DNA of 64,000 nt from JABDMH01 sp965223165 (GCA_965223165.1 CBDCVQ010000009.1:248001-312000), one strand, 5' to 3'. Counted from the first letter of the stretch, positions 36,209 to 46,637 are shown. Translations and numbers: made by a program. Notes: generated by a model not told the origin, from the sequence alone.

Positions 36209-37597
36209 ATGAAGACTGCCATGACCGCGATGACCCGTGTATTGGTCCTTTTTGCCCTGATGATCTTGGGGTGCCAGCCCAGCGACGACGCGCCGCCAAA
36301 TTTCATATTTATTATGGCGGACGATCTTGGCTATCTTGATCTCGGATGCTACGGTCAGTCAGCGATTACTACGCCACATCTCGATCAGATGGCTCGGGAG
36401 GGCATCCGATTTACTCAGTTTTATGCAGGTGCACCCGTTTGTGCACCCTCACGTAGCGTACTGATGACCGGTCAACATACGGGTCACACCACGGTGCGAG
36501 GAAACTTTGGCGTCGGCGGGGTTCGCGGACTAGGCGGCAAGGAGGGACGAATCCCTCTGCAGCAAGAAGACACTACCCTGGCCGAGCTCTTGCAGGCCGC
36601 CGGTTATGTCACAGCCATCACCGGAAAATGGGGACTGGGTGAACCCGGCACGACCGGTCTGCCAAATGATCAAGGTTTTGACCACTGGCTTGGATATCTC
36701 AATCAAAATCGGGCACATAGCCACTACGTCGATTATATCTGGCAAGACCGTCAAAAATATTTTATCCCCGATAACCAGGGGGAGGTTCCGCGCACCTATA
36801 CGCACCACTTATTCACCCAGTTTGCGCTGGAGTTTATCCGATCGCAATCTGATAGTCCCGTTCCATTTTTTCTCTATATCCCCTACCTCCTCCCCCACGA
36901 CGAGTACACGATTCCAGCAGAAAATAGGCATTACCAAGACCGCGACTGGAGCGAGGACGCCAAGGTATATGCCTCTATGATCCGACTGATTGACGAGGAT
37001 GTGGGGCGCATTCGGGCCACACTGGCGGAGGCCGGCCTGGCTGAAAATACACTGGTCTTTTTCACTTCTGACAATGGCGCAGCCCATCGCTGGGAAGGTT
37101 CGCTGAATAGCTGCGGAGAGTTGCGCGGTCGAAAGAGGGATGTGTACGAAGGCGGCATCCGCACCCCCATGATCGTCTCGATGCCCGGTACCGTACCTCA
37201 AGACGTGACCAATACATCACCGGCCTATTTTGCTGATATCCTGCCTACCCTGGCTGATTTGGCCGGCGTTGCTCCGTCAAAAAACATTGATGGCATCAGC
37301 CTCAAACAGCAAATCCTGGACAACGCTCCTTTGGATCTCACTCGGCCGCTATACTGGGAGTTTGCCAACCACGATGGCAAGCAAGCACTTCGGTTAGGCG
37401 ATTGGAAAATTGTTCGTCGAAATGTCCACCGCAAGGGTTTTCACGACGACGTAGAGCTCTATAACCTCGTTTCCGACATTGGTGAAATGGCTGATGTGGC
37501 AGAGCAGCATTCGGATATTGTAGATTCACTATTGATCCATCTTAATGCTGCCCACGTACCGTCTAAGGAATATCCCTTCGATCTTGAAAGACAATGA
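36209..37597 (+). CDS. Arylsulfatase-type lipoprotein
   Basis: The 462-residue sulfatase begins with a lipoprotein signal (VLVLFALMILGC), then PPNFIFIMADDLGYLDLGCYG (metal Asp pair) and APVCAPSRSVLMTGQHTGHT. Its Cys is the expected formylglycine precursor in C-x-P-S-R. FFTSDNGAAHRW supplies further metal ligands. The layout fits the cerebroside-sulfatase/N-acetylgalactosamine-6-sulfatase branch. It should act outside the inner membrane on sulfated glycans; maturation needs a formylglycine-generating enzyme, which is not in this window. An in-frame GTG two codons upstream is possible. Confidence 0.92.
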   Translation: MKTAMTAMTRVLVLFALMILGCQPSDDAPPNFIFIMADDLGYLDLGCYGQSAITTPHLDQMAREGIRFTQFYAGAPVCAPSRSVLMTGQHTGHTTVRGNFGVGGVRGLGGKEGRIPLQQEDTTLAELLQAAGYVTAITGKWGLGEPGTTGLPNDQGFDHWLGYLNQNRAHSHYVDYIWQDRQKYFIPDNQGEVPRTYTHHLFTQFALEFIRSQSDSPVPFFLYIPYLLPHDEYTIPAENRHYQDRDWSEDAKVYASMIRLIDEDVGRIRATLAEAGLAENTLVFFTSDNGAAHRWEGSLNSCGELRGRKRDVYEGGIRTPMIVSMPGTVPQDVTNTSPAYFADILPTLADLAGVAPSKNIDGISLKQQILDNAPLDLTRPLYWEFANHDGKQALRLGDWKIVRRNVHRKGFHDDVELYNLVSDIGEMADVAEQHSDIVDSLLIHLNAAHVPSKEYPFDLERQ

Positions 37598-37665
37598 GCA
37601 CAAAACGGTGGTGCAAGGGCGAATCCTGTTTCGCCGACTCCGCGCACTCAACTGTTATGGAACCC

Positions 37666-40403
37666 TCACACACGCTCAGCTATCTGCTTGAATTTGCCTT
37701 TGCTTTTGCGAATCCGCACGGCCACCACTTTATACTCCGGGCATTTAGCTTCGGAGTCATGAATATCCGAAGTAATATTGTTGACCATGATCTCCGGAAA
37801 ATGAAATGTGGTGCTGAGCACCCCTCGTCGTACCTCATCCGTGATCCGGGCGCGCACATCTACCTTGCCCCGGGGAGATTCCAGGCAGACCAGATCCCCC
37901 TCGCGAATGGCATGGGCTTCGGCATCCAACGGATTGATCATGAGATAATCTGCCGTCAGCAGATCCACATTGGCGGTCCGTCGGGTCATGGTACCGCAAT
38001 TGTAATGCTCGAGCTCGCGATTGGTGGTTAGAATAAAGGGATACTCCTGCGCATGCGATACGATCTCCGCACTCTCTTCGAAGCCATGGTATTCGAAATA
38101 TCCCTTCCCTCGCTTAAATGTCTCCGTGTGGAGAATCTGCGTGTCCGTACCATCCGGCTGCACCGGCCATTGCTTGCCTTGGTCTCCCAGCTCCTCCCAC
38201 TTGATGCCGGCAAAAAAGGGCACGATTTGTGAAATTTCTTCGAGCATCCCCGCCGCGGTATAGTCCGGCTGTGCATATCCCAGGCGATTCATCATGTCCA
38301 CGATGATCTGACCGTCCACGCGCGTACCCTCCAGGGGCTGAATCACTTGTCGCACCGCCTGTACCCGCCGCTCCCCATTGGTGAAGGTGCCTTCCTTCTC
38401 GAGAAAGGATGTCCCCGGCAGGATGACGTCTGCGTGTCGAGCCGTCTCCGTCATAAAAATCTCTTGCACGATGACAAAGTCGATGCTATCCAAGGCTTTC
38501 ATGACCTTTTGGGTGTTGGGGTCGGTCTGCACGACATCCTCGCCAATGATCCAAATGGCTTTAAGTTTTCCCTCCAGTGCCGCATCAAACATCTCCGGGA
38601 TTTTATACCCAACATGCTTGGGCACATCTACACCATAAAACAGGTTGTATTTTCTATTGATTTCGTCGTCGGTGATATCCAAATAACCTGCCCCTTGATG
38701 TGGCTGCACGCCCATATCTGCACTGCCCTGCACGTTGTTCTGTCCTCGCAGTGGATTGACACCCACGCCTTGACGACCGATATTTCCCGTAAGCATGGCC
38801 AAATTGGCGATCTGCATGACGGCAAAGGTACCCTGATAGTGCTCGGTCACACCTAAGGCCGTGGAAGGACATCGCTCGGTCGGCGGAGGCATATGCCAAG
38901 GCTGCTGCGCGGACCGCTCTCTCTATCCACGCCAGAGATCGCCTCCATGCTGGTCGATATCCAGACGTTTGATCTCCTTGCAGAAAGTCAGCGTACCCCT
39001 CCGTCCGGTCATCGACAAAGGATTGATCTACCAATCCCGCCTCCACGATGAAATACATCATCATATTTAGTACGGCCACATTGGTGCCCGGGCGAAGGGG
39101 CAGATGGTGCGTGGCATATTTTGCCAGTTCTGTGCGCCGCGGGTCAATGACGATGCTGGTCTTGCCCTTCATAGCAAATTGCTTGAGCTTGGCTCCTGTG
39201 ACAGGGTGGGCATCGGTCGGATTGGCGCCAATTACCAAGATGCACTCGGTATGCTTGCAGGTCCTCAATTGAGTTGGTCGCGGCACCGGTGCCGAAAGTG
39301 CGCTGCATGCCCAATGCGGTGGGCGAATGACACACTCGGGCGCACAGCCATCGATGTTGTTGGTACCGATCACTGCGCGGAGCAGCTTCTGCATGAGGTA
39401 GTTTTCTTCATTCGTGCAGCGTGAAGACGAGATGCCTGCAATGGCATCCGGACCATGTGCCTCCCGAATCGCGGTGGATCTTTGCCGTCATGTAGTCATA
39501 CACCTCGTCCCAGCTCACTTCGACAAATTCGCCGTCCCGCTTGATCATTGGGCTGCGCAGACGATCGGGATGATTGTAGAATTTGAAGGCGTACCTACCC
39601 TTCAGGCATGTATGGCCCTGGTTGACCTCGGAGTCGTAGGGCGCTTGAATGCTTAACACGTCTCCATTGTCTGTGGCTACCTCCAAGTTGCATCCCACCC
39701 CACAGTAGGTGCAGATCGTGCGGGTGGTCGCCGATGCCTGGAGGGCCTTCGACTGGAAGACGTCGGAGATCGCAGAGGTAGGACATGCCTGTGAGCAAGC
39801 CCCGCAACTGACGCAAGCCGAATCTGCAAAGGTCTCATCAAGACCCTTTATGATGTAAGAGTCAAAGCCCCTGCCCGCCATGCTCAGGACAAACTCTCCC
39901 TGCACCTCGTCGCAAGCCCGCACACATCGGTAGCAATTGATGCATTTGGATAGATCGGAGGTCATGTAGGGGTGACTCAGGTCCTTCTCGCGATCCAGGT
40001 GATTGGCCCCCTCCGGATACCGCACTTCCCGAATGCCCACCTGAGCCGCCACGGTTTGGAGTTCGCAATTGCCATTGACCTCGCAGGTGAGGCAATCCAA
40101 GGGGTGGTCGGTCAATACCAGCTCGACGATATGCTTCCGCAATTGTTTGACGCTACTGGAGTTGGGATACAAATACTGACCCGGAGCGACTGGCGTATGG
40201 CACGATGCCACGGTTTTTACCCTACCCTGCTGCTCGAGCGCCACCTCAACACTGCAGACGCGACATGAGCCAAATGGGTCGAGGTTGGGGACATCGCACA
40301 GCGTCGGCACGAGGTGGTCGCCCTGGTGTCTCCTGATAAAAGAGAGCATGGTCTCTCCCTCGGATATCTTGTGGGGGCGGTCGTTTATGTAGGCAATATT
40401 CAT
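37666..40403 (-). pseudogene. NAD-linked formate dehydrogenase alpha subunit, frame interrupted by about seven indels
   Basis: From ATG 40403 the N-terminal part has a NuoG-like [2Fe-2S] domain (DPFGSCRVCSVEV), LTCEVNGNCELQ, two [4Fe-4S] motifs (CINCYRCVRAC and CVSCGACSQACP) and the molybdopterin-domain cluster CTYCGVGCNLEV. Between about 38850 and 39480 the frame shifts at 39471-39477, 39338-39343, 39255-39265, 38981-38989, 38947-38956, 38911-38924 and 38853-38858. Each is restored by removing one base (two at 39338). The restored text includes ARVCHSPTALGMQ, where Cys replaces the selenocysteine of FdhF as Mo ligand. The C-terminal part (38850-37666) is open. It oxidises formate to CO2 with NAD via the adjacent diaphorase subunit. 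Sequencing error or recent decay are both possible. Confidence 0.85.
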
Positions 40404-40422
40404 CACAATATCAGTTGGCGAT

Positions 40423-42078
40423 TCATGATTGAAAATAGGGTTGCAATTCTTCTGCAAAATACTGCAGTGCGTTTCGGATGGGCAACGGAATACCTCCGCC
40501 GTGTGCACAGAGCGAGCCCTCCTCCAGGGTTGTCAGCAGATCGGATAGCAACTGCGGATCGATCTTGTAGGCCCCCTGCAGCGCCTTTTCCGACATTTCA
40601 TGTCCGCGTTTGGTACCCAATCGACAGGGGAAACATTTGCCACAGCTCTCGTAGGCGGCAAACTCAAAGAGATGCGAAATAAATTGTAGGATCGGATAAG
40701 ACTCGGGGATGCAAATAACGGATGCATGGCCCAGCAGAAAGCCCTGCTCCGTAAAAGACTCAAAATCCAGGGTCAGGTCCTCAATTTTGGACACCGGCAC
40801 CAAACCTCCCAACGGGCCGCCGATCTGAAGGGCCTTCACCGGTGTTCGAAATCCTCCCCCAAGATCGTATATCACTCGAGACAAGGGCGTACCCATCTCC
40901 ACCTCATACAGACCCGCCCGGACAAAAAACCGGTCCAGGCACACCAGTTTGGTACCGGACGATTTCTCTGTGCCCAGGGCTTTCCAGTCGTCCGCCCCAT
41001 ATTCTAAAATGTGATGCAGGGCGGCCAACGTTTCGACATTATTCACCACCGTCGGCTTATTAAATAATCCCTTCTGAGCCGGATAGGGAGGGCGTATCCG
41101 CACCTCCGGACGATGCCCTTCGATAGAGTTTATCAGCGCCGTTTCTTCGCCGCAGATATAAGCCCCTTGTGCCCGAATAATCTTGACATCAAAGGCAAAG
41201 CCCGTTTCTCGAATATTCTCGCCGATCCATCCCGCCGCACGCAGTTGATCGATGGCCTGCTGCATAATCGTGGCCGACTCCGGATATTCCGCCCGGATAT
41301 AAATCACACCGTGGCTCGACCCGGTCACATAACCGGCGACCAACATGCCAAATAATACCGCATGGGGGCGCTGCTCCAGTAAATATCGATCGGAGAACGC
41401 GCCCGGATCACCCTCATCGGCATTGCAGATAACAAATTTCACCTCGCTGGCTTCGTTCCGGCAGAACTCCAATTTCAATCCCATGGGAAAACCTGCCCCT
41501 CCCCGGCCTCTCAATCCGGAGGCCTTGATCTGCTCCAGGACCTCCGCAGAATCCCTGGTCAAGGCTTCGGCCAACGGCTGATAATACGTGTCAATGTCAC
41601 TGAAGGCCTCCGTCAGTATGCGCACGCCGCCACTACCGACGAGATAGTTATCGGGATCCGCTTCGTGGTCCTGCTCCAGGATCTCATCCAGGTGGTCCAG
41701 GTCGTCACCCGAATAGTTTTGCCCTTCGTAGTAGAAGGCGGCATTCTCGTAGCAGCGTCCCAGACAGGTCATGTGACCGATCTCTTCCGCCTGAAAGTGC
41801 TTCTCCAACTCCTCCTTTACGCGCTCTTGGGTGCCGGCACAGTCGCACACCGTGCCGTTGCAGACATACACCTTCTTGCCTCGGTTGTCGGGTTTGAGAA
41901 AGTCATAGAACGTAGCCGCTCCGTACGCATTCGCTGATCCAATCAGAAACTCCGCGGCCAATTGGGCCAGTTGCTCTTTAGTCGGGGTGCCACTGGGCTG
42001 CGCCAGTTGCCCCATGCGGTCAAATAGGTTGTCGTCAAGGCCTCGCCGGCCGGAAAGCGCACTTAGGTTGTCAGACAT
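40423..42078 (-). CDS. Formate dehydrogenase diaphorase subunit, NuoE-NuoF fusion
   Basis: This 551-residue protein joins an N-terminal NuoE-like thioredoxin-fold [2Fe-2S] domain (VYVCNGTVCDCAGT, MTCLGRCYENAA) to a NuoF-like FMN/NADH domain. The latter has GLRGRGGAGFPMGLK, NADEGDPGAFSDR and GAYICGEETALINSIEG, then a SLBB segment, and ends with the [4Fe-4S] motif ESCGKCFPCRLGTKRG. It passes electrons from formate to NAD. The alpha-subunit gene follows 19 bp downstream on the same strand. The reading frame is intact, unlike its partner. Confidence 0.92.
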   Translation of the reverse strand: MSDNLSALSGRRGLDDNLFDRMGQLAQPSGTPTKEQLAQLAAEFLIGSANAYGAATFYDFLKPDNRGKKVYVCNGTVCDCAGTQERVKEELEKHFQAEEIGHMTCLGRCYENAAFYYEGQNYSGDDLDHLDEILEQDHEADPDNYLVGSGGVRILTEAFSDIDTYYQPLAEALTRDSAEVLEQIKASGLRGRGGAGFPMGLKLEFCRNEASEVKFVICNADEGDPGAFSDRYLLEQRPHAVLFGMLVAGYVTGSSHGVIYIRAEYPESATIMQQAIDQLRAAGWIGENIRETGFAFDVKIIRAQGAYICGEETALINSIEGHRPEVRIRPPYPAQKGLFNKPTVVNNVETLAALHHILEYGADDWKALGTEKSSGTKLVCLDRFFVRAGLYEVEMGTPLSRVIYDLGGGFRTPVKALQIGGPLGGLVPVSKIEDLTLDFESFTEQGFLLGHASVICIPESYPILQFISHLFEFAAYESCGKCFPCRLGTKRGHEMSEKALQGAYKIDPQLLSDLLTTLEEGSLCAHGGGIPLPIRNALQYFAEELQPYFQS

Positions 42079-42507
42079 GTATGATTTGCGTTGCTCATAT
42101 GGGCTAACGGGACGAACTAAAGTTATCGTTTTTTTTGCGGAGGAGGTGGTGAGATCCAGTGCATGCAGGACTCATCGGCACGGTGGGCGATCGCGTTGCT
42201 GGCGTTGGGGGTGATCCTGGGATAGGGCGTCGGCCGTGGAGCGGTCGAATGGTTGAGCGTGACGAGGTAGGACCTCCCAAAACCCAATCAATCAAAGATC
42301 TACCCCTATTAAACATGGATCCGTGCACACCGGTGCAGTTAGTCAAAGCGGTAGCACCAATAGCATACCCCCATGGCAACGCGATCTGGCGTCTGCCTAA
42401 ATCCGTCGAAGTGCTCCCACGCCCAAATGCCTCCTGGCCTGGGATGATCAAGAGCAGGCATCCGGAGGTCGCTGGGGCTTACCGTCATTTGTGCGACGAA
42501 GGACCGG
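42079..42507. other. Gap upstream of the RHS fragment, no supported gene
   Basis: Two overlapping ORFs on opposite strands cover 42104-42638, but neither shows a domain I recognise, and the RHS reading frame cannot be extended through this stretch. It may be rearranged DNA left by truncation of the RHS gene. Confidence 0.45.
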
Positions 42508-43749
42508 GTGCTCAGTCGGCCCTCAACGTGCAGGGAAGCATCTGGGCCGCGGGCGTCACCGTCACCGCCCGGACCAGAATGCAGATACGACTATTTCCGA
42601 AGAGATCACCTGGGCAACACGCGGGTCGTCTACAGTGACTTGGACGAGAATGGCACCGTGAGCTCGTCCGAGATTCTGGCCGAATACCAGTACTACCCCT
42701 TTGGCCTGCAGATGAAGGGCGACTGGCAAGGCAACGAGTCGCTCCACCGCGAAAAATATCAATACAATGGCATCGAATACGTGCAAGACCACGGCATAGA
42801 TCTTAACTTTGCCACGTTCAGAACGCTGGACCCGTGTATTGGTAGATGGTTAGGGGTTGATCCTAAGGCGGAAGATTATTTGGGGATGAACCCATACACT
42901 GCTATGGGAAATAGCCCAATGGTCTTGACTGATCCTCATGGGGATGCCATACCACTGCCAGCAGTGGCCTTTGCTAATGCCATCGTACAAGAAAGCATCA
43001 GCCATGAGACTGGCGGAAACTTTTTCTCAAGTGCAGGTATGGCCTTTGCTTCTACCTTTGTTAGCTCCGGAATCGGATCGCTTTTTGGTCCGGTAGGGTC
43101 TTTAGGAAATGAACTCGGCAGGGCGGGAGTCCATGGGTTGAGTGGAGGTATCCAGTCGAGACTAGCTGGTGGCAACTTCTGGCAAGGAGCTACTTCAAGT
43201 GCTTTAGCTTCCGGCATCGGATCTGGTGTTGATGTCTTGGGAGGTGGCGCCTTAGCTCAGGTACTCGGAGGCGGCATTACTGGTGGCATCGGGGCAGAGA
43301 TTGCTGGATGGAATTTTTGGCAAGCCTTTGGTCAAGGGATTTCTGTGACTGCATTTAACCACTTGCTTCGTAGGACCCTTACGGCCGAGCCAATCCAACC
43401 GCCAAAGGATTCCAAAACAGGCAAACCATATTGACCGGGCTCTGCAGATGCTGAATACAAGGATAGGAAAGGTTTCGGTTGGCATCGAAGACACATAGGG
43501 ACTGACAAGAAAGGTCGGGTACTGCAATGGGATTCGAAGAAGGGAGCGGTCGAAGTATACGATAAGAGAGGCCGAAATCACAAGGGGGGCTTTGATCTTA
43601 ATGACCGGACGAGACAGATTTCCAAGCCTGTCTTAAGTAGGATCGCCTCGGGATACCGAGTTATTCTGCCTCTAAATTTTCCCATATGCGTGCCTTGCGT
43701 TGAATGGTATCTACAACGTACTGACGACCTGAATTTTGGAGGACCATAA
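42508..43749 (+). pseudogene. Truncated RHS core with a colicin E3-like RNase tip behind an in-frame TGA
   Basis: The 5' part of a normal RHS gene is missing. From about 42580 the conserved core is present: DHLGNTRVVYSDLDENG, EYQYYPFGLQM, YQYNGIEY, DFGARFYD-type FATFRTLDPCIGRWLGVDP, and MNPYTAMGNSPMVLTDPHGD. A glycine/alanine-rich linker leads to a stop, TGA at 43432-43434. In the same frame reading continues to 43749 with a colicin E3/pyocin S6-like cytotoxic RNase domain: GTDKKGRVLQWDSKKGAVEVY then DKRGRNHKGGFDLNDRTRQI. Compared with E3 (W-D-S-Q-H-G-E-L-E) the catalytic Asp and Glu are kept but the His is Lys. It is probably a silenced displaced tip. Confidence 0.78.
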
Positions 43750-43760
43750 AGTCAAAGAAA

Positions 43761-44354
43761 GTGAAGAAAATAATCGCTGAATTGACATATCAGCATCGAC
43801 AGAAAGGATATGATCATGGCTACGTGACTCAGTTGCCCACGAACGAGGCCGTCCAACTGGTGCATTACTTGAAGTCCTTCAATCACTGGTATTACGACAT
43901 CCAGCCTTGCGATGGGATTGAAATTCTGCCGCCTCACTGTGATTACATCGAGAAATATATTCTCAAGAAGAAAATACTAGATTTAGCCACCTACGAAATT
44001 ATATTGGGCTTTATCGACACTAGAAATTTCGAAATCTACGATCAAGGAGATTCGGGAGTGGTAGCTATTTCTTCATACTTCAGAGAAGATGGTGAGCTTG
44101 CATATGTGAGTTTTCTCACATATTTGTTCGCACAATGCCTATCTGATCTAGGCTTCGATTGGAGCTCAGGCACACGTCACCTTACAAATAAGGAATTCCA
44201 GACAATACTTTCTCTAAATAGAGAAATGAATCGCACTCCACTTGAAATGGACTTGAAGCGATATCGGTTTTCACTGGAAGTGCATCCCCTGGCCCTCTAC
44301 CATGTCGACAGCTCTTTGCAGCTCGGAATCCCTAGTACCGAGCTCTTAAACTAG
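43761..44354 (+). CDS. Candidate immunity protein for the RHS toxin tip
   Basis: A 197-residue soluble acidic protein starting at GTG 43761, 11 bp after the end of the toxin frame. I do not recognise the family. Its position directly behind a polymorphic toxin tip, and its base composition (AT-richer than the flanking metabolic genes), fit an immunity gene that arrived with the tip. It is much larger than the ~85-residue colicin E3 immunity proteins, so it would be a different family, or may belong to a lost toxin. Confidence 0.55.
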   Translation: MKKIIAELTYQHRQKGYDHGYVTQLPTNEAVQLVHYLKSFNHWYYDIQPCDGIEILPPHCDYIEKYILKKKILDLATYEIILGFIDTRNFEIYDQGDSGVVAISSYFREDGELAYVSFLTYLFAQCLSDLGFDWSSGTRHLTNKEFQTILSLNREMNRTPLEMDLKRYRFSLEVHPLALYHVDSSLQLGIPSTELLN

Positions 44355-44469
44355 ATGGAGAAGCGTTAAACCTAGGCAAGGATTCCCCATGATGAGTAAT
44401 AGTGGGCTGAATCACAATGAACTACGACTAGTTGCCGATGAATTGTTACCAGGAGTTTTTCCATTCTAA
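44350..44469 (+). pseudogene. Orphan C-terminal toxin-tip fragment
   Basis: A short open stretch of about 40 codons reads RWRSVKPRQGFPMMSNSGLN, then HNELRLVADELLPGVFPF, and stops at 44467. It has the look of the last residues of a secreted toxin tip without its body, and ends 5 bp before the next small gene. The first ATG is at 44389. The call rests on context and appearance only. Confidence 0.3.
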
Positions 44470-44474
44470 TTATC

Positions 44475-45050
44475 ATGAAAATCTATCGTGTTGATACGGA
44501 CATAACCTCATCTCAAATCATACAAAGAGATGACCGATTTGACCTCTTTACCTTTGATTGCAGGAGCAAGATCCATGAGTGGCTTAGTGAGGGCTGGTAC
44601 ATATATAATCCAATAGATGCCAGCTCCAATTTTTATAGCATCCCTGCCGCTACATTAATCTTTGACGAAGCAGTGTATGAAAGTGATTTGTATACCTTGC
44701 TTGAAAAATCTGGTGAGGTCCTCCCAGTTACGATCGATGATAGATACTACTATTTCTTAAATGTAACGGCATGTATAAATACTTTGAACAAAGAGAAGAC
44801 AACTCACTTCCTATATCCGGATGGCTCCAAGGGTAGACTCAAAGACTATGTATTCCTCCCAAAAAGGATAGGGGGGAATCCCCTGTTTAAGATACCAGAA
44901 ACGAGAAAAACCGAGGTGCTCTGTTTTGAGGGCGTGGTTGATCCCCAAGACGAATTCAAGTACACGTATGATAAGCTTGGGCTGACCCGCCTAGAATTCG
45001 TTGAGATCTACGATTCCGAAGCTAGGCCAGCTGCCCATGAAAGGAATTAA
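44475..45050 (+). CDS. Immunity-like protein (Imm11/DUF1629-like, tentative)
   Basis: A 191-residue soluble protein (MKIYRVDTDITSSQII...). The segment VLPVTIDDRYYYFLNVTACI followed by NPLFKIPETRKTEVLCFEGV resembles, in arrangement, Imm11/DUF1629 proteins that accompany polymorphic toxins. The match is from memory and weak. It sits directly behind an orphan tip fragment, as toxin/immunity leftovers do downstream of RHS genes. Confidence 0.5.
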   Translation: MKIYRVDTDITSSQIIQRDDRFDLFTFDCRSKIHEWLSEGWYIYNPIDASSNFYSIPAATLIFDEAVYESDLYTLLEKSGEVLPVTIDDRYYYFLNVTACINTLNKEKTTHFLYPDGSKGRLKDYVFLPKRIGGNPLFKIPETRKTEVLCFEGVVDPQDEFKYTYDKLGLTRLEFVEIYDSEARPAAHERN

Positions 45051-45130
45051 GATCCAAGCTCGAAAGCATAAGGAAACTTCTGCTATGGCCAAGGCACTAC
45101 ATCTGCGGGGGTTGGTATACTCCTGCTAGT

Positions 45131-45385
45131 GTGGAGATGACAAACTATTACTGCTCTGGCCGTGCTAATAGTCTTAGGGTTGAACACTTTGCCGGTGTCT
45201 TTAGCCAGGTCAGTGCTGCAGCTACACTTGGCCTAGATTTCGGTGGAACGGTGTCCATTGCTCATGCCCCCAATAACCGCTTTATCCTGGGGCTTGGTGT
45301 AACCTTGGGAGTGGGGTTGCCGTTTCCTGCATCATTGACAGGTAACTTGGGATCTGGAGCCTCGACAATATGGAAGCTAAACTGA
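45131..45385 (+). pseudogene. Second orphan tip or RHS-tail fragment
   Basis: The frame is open upstream of the GTG at 45131 (it continues as GGWYTPASVEMTNYYCSG), so the annotated start is arbitrary. The Gly/Ala-rich C-terminal part (LGLDFGGTVSIAHAP, LGLGVTLGVGLPFPASL) looks like a tail of a secreted polymorphic toxin rather than a complete protein. No signal peptide or domain is seen. Confidence 0.35.
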
Positions 45386-45401
45386 AATTCAAATTAGGAG
45401 G

Positions 45402-45752
45402 ATGGAATTTTTCTGGAAGAAGATCGGACGATATCTGATGATTCCCGTGGTAGGGTTTTTCCTATGGATTATCACTCGGCCATATCTGGATCCGATCTTC
45501 TATGATTTCGAGACGATTACTTTCGAAGATGAAGTTGACTTGAAAGTGAGAAAATACTATAATAATAGGGGTCTTGGATATCTGAACAATCAATATTTCC
45601 TACATGGCCTAGTGAGTGATGAAGGACAGTCTATTCTTTTCACACTGAAGAGGAATGCAAGGCTATATAAGCATGCACATTCCGACACAATCTTCGTAGA
45701 TGTAGATGGGACTACCCATATTTTTAGACTGGAGGAGGAAATGAAGGACTAA
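45402..45752 (+). CDS. Small membrane-anchored protein, possible immunity protein
   Basis: A 116-residue protein with one N-terminal transmembrane helix (YLMIPVVGFFLWIITRPYL) followed by a soluble domain with the strand-rich segment YFLHGLVSDEGQSILFTL. An AGGAGG sequence touches the ATG, which is unusually close for a ribosome site. It follows an orphan tip fragment and could be the matching immunity protein. The family is not recognised. Confidence 0.45.
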   Translation: MEFFWKKIGRYLMIPVVGFFLWIITRPYLDPIFYDFETITFEDEVDLKVRKYYNNRGLGYLNNQYFLHGLVSDEGQSILFTLKRNARLYKHAHSDTIFVDVDGTTHIFRLEEEMKD

Positions 45753-46229
45753 CATGGCTGAGGAGTGTCCTGCGCAAAGACTACAATTGGAGTTTGGTGT
45801 GCTGGTTCCTGCTCCCGCCAAAGGGAATGCCGGTGTTCATTCCACTTACTTTGGTCGCCATATATGGGTTCATTCACCACGAAAAGAGGAAGACATCTCT
45901 TTTAGGTCCGACTCCAAGCGAGCGGCACTACTGGCATCGCTCGAACGCAGCCAGACCTCCCATCCACTGACGAGCTCAAGCGGTTGACCGGGGCAAGTTG
46001 TCAAGGACTAATACCTGCCCCAACTGCGTTCTCGCAGATGCCCTCGCCGGCACCCTTCGACCATACCGAGAGCGGCCCCTGACCGTCACAAGTCCGCGGC
46101 CCCTATGACTCTCCGAGCCCCATGAGCACCCCTTGCCCCCCCTTGCCCCGTGCCATCCAAGTCTAAACCACCTAAATACGTATATTCGTGCTACTCCTCC
46201 ACTAAGCCAGCCACCAAAACAGATTTAGG

Positions 46230-46637
46230 ATGCCCACCCACACCACCTATATACTGCAGGCCATGCTATTGGCTAGCCTGTGCATTGTTGGCCCTACCTC
46301 CATGGTTGGTCAGGAAGCAGATTCCATCCAGATCACGGTGCTTCGTCAGGAAAAGAAGCCTGCCCCCATTGCCCTGAAGATTCTGGTGAACCACCAAAAG
46401 ATGGCCGAGCTACACAGAAATTGCGGCCACGTTACCTTTGCCCTCCAGCGGGTGCAGAACTCAGCACTAATCGGCGATTCGCTGGGCAACGAACTCTTTG
46501 TGGACCTCCGGAATAAGGAACACATCTACCTGCTGTCACTCCGGAAACGCAAACGAAACACCCTAATGGAGGTGGAGCCTAAACGCGCCCAATCTCTTAT
46601 GGCCAAGATTGATCGACGACGGGTACATCAGGGATGA
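46230..46637 (+). CDS. Hypothetical secreted protein
   Basis: A 135-residue protein with a plausible signal peptide (LQAMLLASLCIVGPTSMVGQ) followed by a short beta-rich part (DSIQITVLRQEKKPAPIALK) and a basic tail. Nothing identifies a function. TATATTCG at 46181-46188, one mismatch from the -7 consensus, lies 41 bp upstream. It stands between the RHS remnants and the cyclase gene. Confidence 0.5.
   Translation: MPTHTTYILQAMLLASLCIVGPTSMVGQEADSIQITVLRQEKKPAPIALKILVNHQKMAELHRNCGHVTFALQRVQNSALIGDSLGNELFVDLRNKEHIYLLSLRKRKRNTLMEVEPKRAQSLMAKIDRRRVHQG

Noticed and set aside
42104..42638. Opposed ORFs upstream of the RHS fragment
   Set aside because: Neither resembles a known protein, they overlap each other, and one runs into the RHS core in the wrong frame.
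45754..45987. Small ORF starting MAEECPAQRL
   Set aside because: No domain, no signal peptide and no clear start context; it may be debris of the RHS locus.
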